Positions 23,319 to 27,006 of a DNA stretch of 27,006 bases are shown piece by piece. The notes under the pieces were generated by a model that did not search any database, had not been told where the DNA came from, and saw only the letters and a program-made list of their open reading frames with translations. A program made the translations under genes and the position numbers. Source of the stretch: an uncultured Desulfobacterium sp. GTDB taxonomy: Bacteria > Desulfobacterota > Desulfobacteria > Desulfobacterales > Desulfobacteraceae. Location: positions 1 to 27,006 of the forward strand of contig CAKZLA010000376.1 in the NCBI GenBank assembly GCA_937124525.1. Direction: 5' to 3'. How positions within the stretch are numbered: position 1 is the stretch's first letter; every line of letters begins with the position of its first letter.

Positions 23319-26300
23319 TGGGTCTGCATCCGAATATGGATGGAATGTACGACGCAAATACACGGCCTGAAGATAAAAAAATGCTGAACCTTTTCATAGC
23401 CGGCTGCTTTTTTCTCTCTGGAGCCGCCGGTCTCGTCTATGAAGTCATCTGGGTGCGGCTGATCGATAAGATCATCGGCGGTGCGCCCTTTGCCGTGACC
23501 ACTGTGCTTTCCGTGTTCATGGGCGGATTGGCCCTGGGCAGCTATTTGTCCGGCCGGATCGTGGACCGATTTACCCGGCGTGCAACCCTGCTGACCCTGT
23601 ACGGTGTCATGGAAATCGGTATTGGCTCGTGTGCCATGCTCGTACCGCTCCTTATCCGGGCCATTCAGCCTTTCTATCACTTTTTTTATGACCAGCTTCT
23701 GAATCATACCTGGGCATATCCCCTTGTGGCCTTTGTCAGCTCTGTTTTTATTTTGATCGTGCCCACGGCGCTCATGGGAGCCACCCTTCCTGTGCTGTGC
23801 CGGTTTTACGTCATGCGTCTGGATCATATCGGTAGTCGCACCGGATGGCTTTACGGCCTGAACACCATCGGAGCTGCACTGGGCGTTATTCTGTGCGGAT
23901 TTGTGTTGATTAAAACCCTGGGCGTTTCCATGACCCTGGCCCTGTTTGCCTCCATCAACGGATTGATCGGCCTGTCCTGCATTCTGCTTTCACGTTTCCT
24001 GCCGGCCGATGGGATGTCAACGGTTTGTTCCCACCAAAAAAAATTTGCCAAAGCCATGGTGCCGGAATGCAGCAATACCCACGAAGAATTTGTCCACTGG
24101 GGTGTGCTGATCTTTGTTGCTTCCGGGTTCTGTGCCATGGCTTACGAGGTGTTATGGACACGTTTGCTGGGGCTCATTGCCGGACCGACAACCTATTGTT
24201 TCAGTCTTGTGGTGGCCACCTTTATCATTGGCCTGGCCCTGGGCAGTATCCTGTTCGGTCGCCTGGCCGACAAAACCCGCAACGCCTTGGTTTTACTGGC
24301 CGGTACCCAGATGGCGGCAGCCATGATGGCACTTGCCGTAAGCCAACTCCTGGGTAACGGCCAATTCTTTTTCGCCAAATTAATTCATACTTACCATGAC
24401 CGGTTTTCCCATCTTCTTTTCATGCAGTCCCTGGTGCTGTTCAGCCTGCTGCTGGTACCGACCCTGCTCCTGGGGGCGGCCTTTCCGCTGGTCAACCGCC
24501 TTTATGTACAATCCATCGGCAACATGGGGCGTCGTATGGGAACGGCCTATGCCCTGAATACCGTGGGTGCCCTGACCGGTTCATTCATTGCCGGGTTTGT
24601 GCTGGTGCCATGGGTGGGCAAAATGAACGGGTTACGTCTGGTCATCTTATTGCAGTTTTGTTTGTCAGGTCTGGTGCTCTTATTCCTGAGCGTCAAAAGG
24701 CGCAAAGGTTTCCCCCATGGCTTGACCATTGCGGGGCTCATCGGTATCGGATGCCTGGTGATCACTCTTTTCCCCAACTGGCACACCGATCTGCTTTCAC
24801 GGGGATGGTACAGGGATTTTGGTGCACTCCAGTCGGACCTGGACTGCACGGGGTGGGGAGAGGCTGTGATGAAAGGGGCCCGGCGCATTGCCGGTCACCG
24901 CCAGGGGCTGGATGTCGTTTTCCAGGGGGAGAGCGCCGGCGGGTTTACCACGGTGGAAAGGGAGACCACCAGCATGGGAACCGTGGAATACGCCATGTTC
25001 AACAGTGGCAAGGCCGATGCTTCTTCCCATGGCGACCGTTCCACGCAAACGCTTTCCGCACATATTCCCATGCTCTTCCATCCAGGCGCCAAAAGCGTCA
25101 TGCTGCTGGGTCTTGCCAGCGGTATGACCGCCGGAGAGGTCCTGCTCTATCCGGTGGAAAGGCTGGATGTACTGGAGATCAACCAAGCGGTGGTCACCGC
25201 CTGCCGGAACTATTTTTTTCCCTGGAACAATAACTGCCTGGACGATCCGCGCACCCATGTGATGATTCAGGACGGCCGTAATCATCTGGCACTGACCCGG
25301 CAATCCTATGATGTCATTATCTCCGAGCCTTCCAATCCCTGGATGGCGGGACTGGCCAACTTATACACCCTGGAATTTTTTCAATTGGCCAGGAAGCGTT
25401 TGACTCCCAAGGGCTTTTTCGGCCAGTGGATTCAAGCCTATGAAATGGATAAAAAAACATTTTCCCTGTTGGGGCGAACTTTTACTGCTGTTTTTCAAAA
25501 CAGTGCCCTGATCAAAGTGGGGCCTGTGGATTACCTCATGCTGGGCTTCAATGACGAGCACGAAAAATTGGACTGGAATGTGGCAAAGCAGAATGCGGTC
25601 CATGCCAAAAAATCCACTCTGGTCAGTTTCCCTGGAATTGATTTTCTTGTCCATTTGATTATATCCGAAGATTTGAGACCTATTTTCGGCAACGGTCCGC
25701 TGCATACGGATAATCTGCCCTATCTTGAATTTTCAGCCCCCAGAACCATGTATCAGGAGAGTGAGGATATCCAACGTATGATCGGCGGAAAACGTTGGTT
25801 ATCGGCGGATACAAATCGCTTTTTAAACCACAGCAATGATAATGCCAGCCTGATGGATCTGGTGGAGTTCGCCGCCTCGGCCAATGTGCCCATGTTTAAG
25901 ACTGTGCCCTGGCTCCGGCTTGAAAAAAAAGAGAAGCTGCGTTACCGGAAAATCGTGGATAGCTATTGCCGGCGGGTTCTGGTGCCCTCCTATGACATCT
26001 TTGATTGCCTGGATCTCAAAACCGCCTGTGCCGGGATTCAAGCCGCTGCCATTCAAAAAAAAATCACGGCCGATGATCATGCCGCGGCCATTGATCATTA
26101 TAACCTGGCTCTGGCCCATATCGCCGGCGGAAAGAAAATGCCGGCCACGGACAGTCTGCGCACGGCAATCCGGCTCGATGCGAACAATGAGGCGGCGCTG
26201 ACCGCCCTGGGTCTGCTCATGGCCGAATCCGGCTCCCTGGATAAAGCAGCGCAGTTCTTAAACAATGCCATCGGGTTGGCACCACGCAAGGCAGCACCTT

Positions 26301-26563
26301 ACAAGTATCTGGGGATGGTGGAGCTGAGGCGCAGGGCGCCTGACCAGGCCATCCTTAATCTATCCACCGCACTTCGCCTTTCCCCCAACGATGGCGTGAT
26401 CCTCAGTGAGTTGGGGACGGCCTATTATCTACAGGGCAATACGGACAAGGCGCTTGCCTACCTGAACAAGGCCCTTGCCAACAATCCTCGTGATGAACAA
26501 AGCCGGTATTACCTGGAACTGGCCATGGAAAAACAAAAAAAGCAGTCTGAAATTCGGCAGTAA
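23318..26563 (+). CDS. Membrane-fused spermidine-synthase-like protein with C-terminal TPRs
   Basis: A 1081-residue multidomain protein. Two related membrane halves (about 27-225 and 262-490) start with similar signatures, LSGAAGLVYEVIWVRL and ASGFCAMAYEVLWTRL. A Rossmann domain of the spermidine-synthase type follows (about 540-750), with VMLLGLASGMTAGEVL, LDVLEINQAV, IQDGRNHL and YDVIISEPSNPWMAG. The last ~150 residues look like TPR repeats (GLLMAESGSLDKAAQFL, ELGTAYYLQGNTDKALAYL). Classical spermidine synthase transfers an aminopropyl group from decarboxylated SAM. The glycine motif here is GLASGMTAG, not GGGDGG, so the activity may differ. The ATG at 23318 shares a base with the permease stop. 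A terminator follows at 26640. Confidence 0.92.
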   Translation: MGLHPNMDGMYDANTRPEDKKMLNLFIAGCFFLSGAAGLVYEVIWVRLIDKIIGGAPFAVTTVLSVFMGGLALGSYLSGRIVDRFTRRATLLTLYGVMEIGIGSCAMLVPLLIRAIQPFYHFFYDQLLNHTWAYPLVAFVSSVFILIVPTALMGATLPVLCRFYVMRLDHIGSRTGWLYGLNTIGAALGVILCGFVLIKTLGVSMTLALFASINGLIGLSCILLSRFLPADGMSTVCSHQKKFAKAMVPECSNTHEEFVHWGVLIFVASGFCAMAYEVLWTRLLGLIAGPTTYCFSLVVATFIIGLALGSILFGRLADKTRNALVLLAGTQMAAAMMALAVSQLLGNGQFFFAKLIHTYHDRFSHLLFMQSLVLFSLLLVPTLLLGAAFPLVNRLYVQSIGNMGRRMGTAYALNTVGALTGSFIAGFVLVPWVGKMNGLRLVILLQFCLSGLVLLFLSVKRRKGFPHGLTIAGLIGIGCLVITLFPNWHTDLLSRGWYRDFGALQSDLDCTGWGEAVMKGARRIAGHRQGLDVVFQGESAGGFTTVERETTSMGTVEYAMFNSGKADASSHGDRSTQTLSAHIPMLFHPGAKSVMLLGLASGMTAGEVLLYPVERLDVLEINQAVVTACRNYFFPWNNNCLDDPRTHVMIQDGRNHLALTRQSYDVIISEPSNPWMAGLANLYTLEFFQLARKRLTPKGFFGQWIQAYEMDKKTFSLLGRTFTAVFQNSALIKVGPVDYLMLGFNDEHEKLDWNVAKQNAVHAKKSTLVSFPGIDFLVHLIISEDLRPIFGNGPLHTDNLPYLEFSAPRTMYQESEDIQRMIGGKRWLSADTNRFLNHSNDNASLMDLVEFAASANVPMFKTVPWLRLEKKEKLRYRKIVDSYCRRVLVPSYDIFDCLDLKTACAGIQAAAIQKKITADDHAAAIDHYNLALAHIAGGKKMPATDSLRTAIRLDANNEAALTALGLLMAESGSLDKAAQFLNNAIGLAPRKAAPYKYLGMVELRRRAPDQAILNLSTALRLSPNDGVILSELGTAYYLQGNTDKALAYLNKALANNPRDEQSRYYLELAMEKQKKQSEIRQ

Positions 26564-26639
26564 GATTTCACCCCAGTCAGGGTATTTATTAATGCCAAGG
26601 CACAAGCTCTTGATCTTAATTTTGATGAATGAACTTAGT

Positions 26640-26659
26640 GCCCTGCGGGCGGGCTTTTT
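26640..26659 (+). terminator. Intrinsic terminator after the B12-controlled gene cluster
   Basis: GCCC (26640-26643) pairs with GGGC (26651-26654), followed at once by TTTTT (26655-26659). The stem is short but GC-only. A mutated copy of the same segment is found at about 11700-11724 in the graveyard. Confidence 0.55.
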
Positions 26660-26675
26660 CCAAGGCATTGACATA

Positions 26676-27006
26676 TCACCTTATTTTGGATTTACTACCT
26701 GGTTCCTTATCGGGCAACTCCCTGAAAAATTGAGATTTATGCTCCGGATAGCAGGAAGGGTGAATAATGGCGGCAATGTCTGTCAATATTTCATCCAGCC
26801 GATCTCCCGACTGAAAATAGTGGCGCATAGGGGAGTATACCTTACCGTCCTTTAAGGGTTTCAACCTGGCAATCGTGGGGTTGACCCTGGCCAGGGCTTC
26901 CTTGGAAGTGGCCCCGGTTTGGGGGGTGCGATAGGTAAAGAAGATATCGGCGTCCTCGCCGCTTAGCAAAAAGCGCCCAAGGGAAATTTCAATGCAGCAG
27001 TTTCCA
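26676..27006 (-). CDS. ABC substrate-binding protein, C-terminal part (iron-siderophore/cobalamin type)
   Basis: The minus-strand frame is open from the right edge of the window to a stop at 26676, giving 109 residues of C-terminus. Segments such as LSGEDADIFFTYRTPQ, ARVNPTIARLKPLKDGKVYSP and GDRLDEILTDIAAIIHP match the second lobe of TroA/BtuF/FepB-type periplasmic binding proteins. These deliver metal chelates or cobalamin to an ABC importer. The N-terminal part and any signal peptide lie outside the window. It converges on the B12-controlled cluster, which fits a shared role in tetrapyrrole or metal uptake. The ligand is not readable from this fragment. Confidence 0.8.
   Translation of the reverse strand, partial: GNCCIEISLGRFLLSGEDADIFFTYRTPQTGATSKEALARVNPTIARLKPLKDGKVYSPMRHYFQSGDRLDEILTDIAAIIHPSCYPEHKSQFFRELPDKEPGSKSKIR

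Overview
The window looks like a chromosomal or large metagenomic segment from an anaerobic Deltaproteobacterium (Desulfobacterota), most like the Desulfobacteraceae. This rests on the style of the genes: a type I-C CRISPR system, a NodT-type efflux operon, and a B12-riboswitch TonB locus with a fused spermidine-synthase-like membrane protein. There is no rRNA or other marker gene, so the taxonomy is an inference.

Layout. (1) Bases 1-405 hold the C-terminal part of a membrane acyltransferase on the minus strand. It abuts a six-repeat CRISPR array (406-769). (2) Bases 770-996 are the CRISPR leader, with a clear sigma70-like promoter reading into the array. (3) Bases 997-9992 are a complete type I-C operon on the minus strand, read as cas3, cas5, cas8c (with an internal cas11c start), cas7, fic, cas4, cas1, cas2. 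Two things are unusual: a Fic-domain protein is coupled to cas4 by an ATGA overlap, and an orphan CRISPR-repeat-like hairpin sits in the cas4-cas1 gap, directly before the cas1 start codon. (4) Bases 10070-11227 encode an XRE/ImmA-IrrE-like regulator whose zinc motif has decayed. It lies upstream of cas3 and has several dyads at its own 5' end. (5) Bases 11283-12180 are a gene graveyard. It holds a ~94 % copy of the 3' end of the downstream permease gene, fused to a deleted copy of pieces of the spermidine-synthase-like gene found 13 kb away. It also holds a small MITE with 13-bp terminal inverted repeats starting GTAA and a perfect 8-bp target duplication, which fits the IS66 family.

(6) Bases 12181-16937 (minus) are a four-gene tripartite efflux operon: NodT-type outer-membrane lipoprotein, membrane-fusion protein, ABC ATPase and MacB-type permease, with two ATGA overlaps and one 4-nt gap. 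(7) From 17095 on the plus strand there is a sigma70-like promoter, a cobalamin riboswitch and a terminator. They precede a TonB-dependent receptor, an exported protein made of two tandem tetrapyrrole-methylase domains, an APC-family permease, and a 1081-residue membrane protein with two membrane halves, a spermidine-synthase-like domain and C-terminal TPRs. A plus-strand terminator follows. (8) At the right edge, on the minus strand, is the C-terminal part of an ABC substrate-binding protein of the iron-siderophore/cobalamin type.

How the parts may work together. The CRISPR part is a defence module whose adaptation end (cas4-cas1-cas2) carries an extra Fic protein and a possible Cas5 processing site. 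The right half looks like a B12-controlled tetrapyrrole or corrinoid acquisition locus. Its most unusual member is the exported double methylase domain, because the methyl donor SAM is normally cytoplasmic. The neighbouring permease and the enzyme related to dcSAM-using synthases make a linked extracytoplasmic tetrapyrrole/SAM-related system a testable idea, not a demonstrated one.
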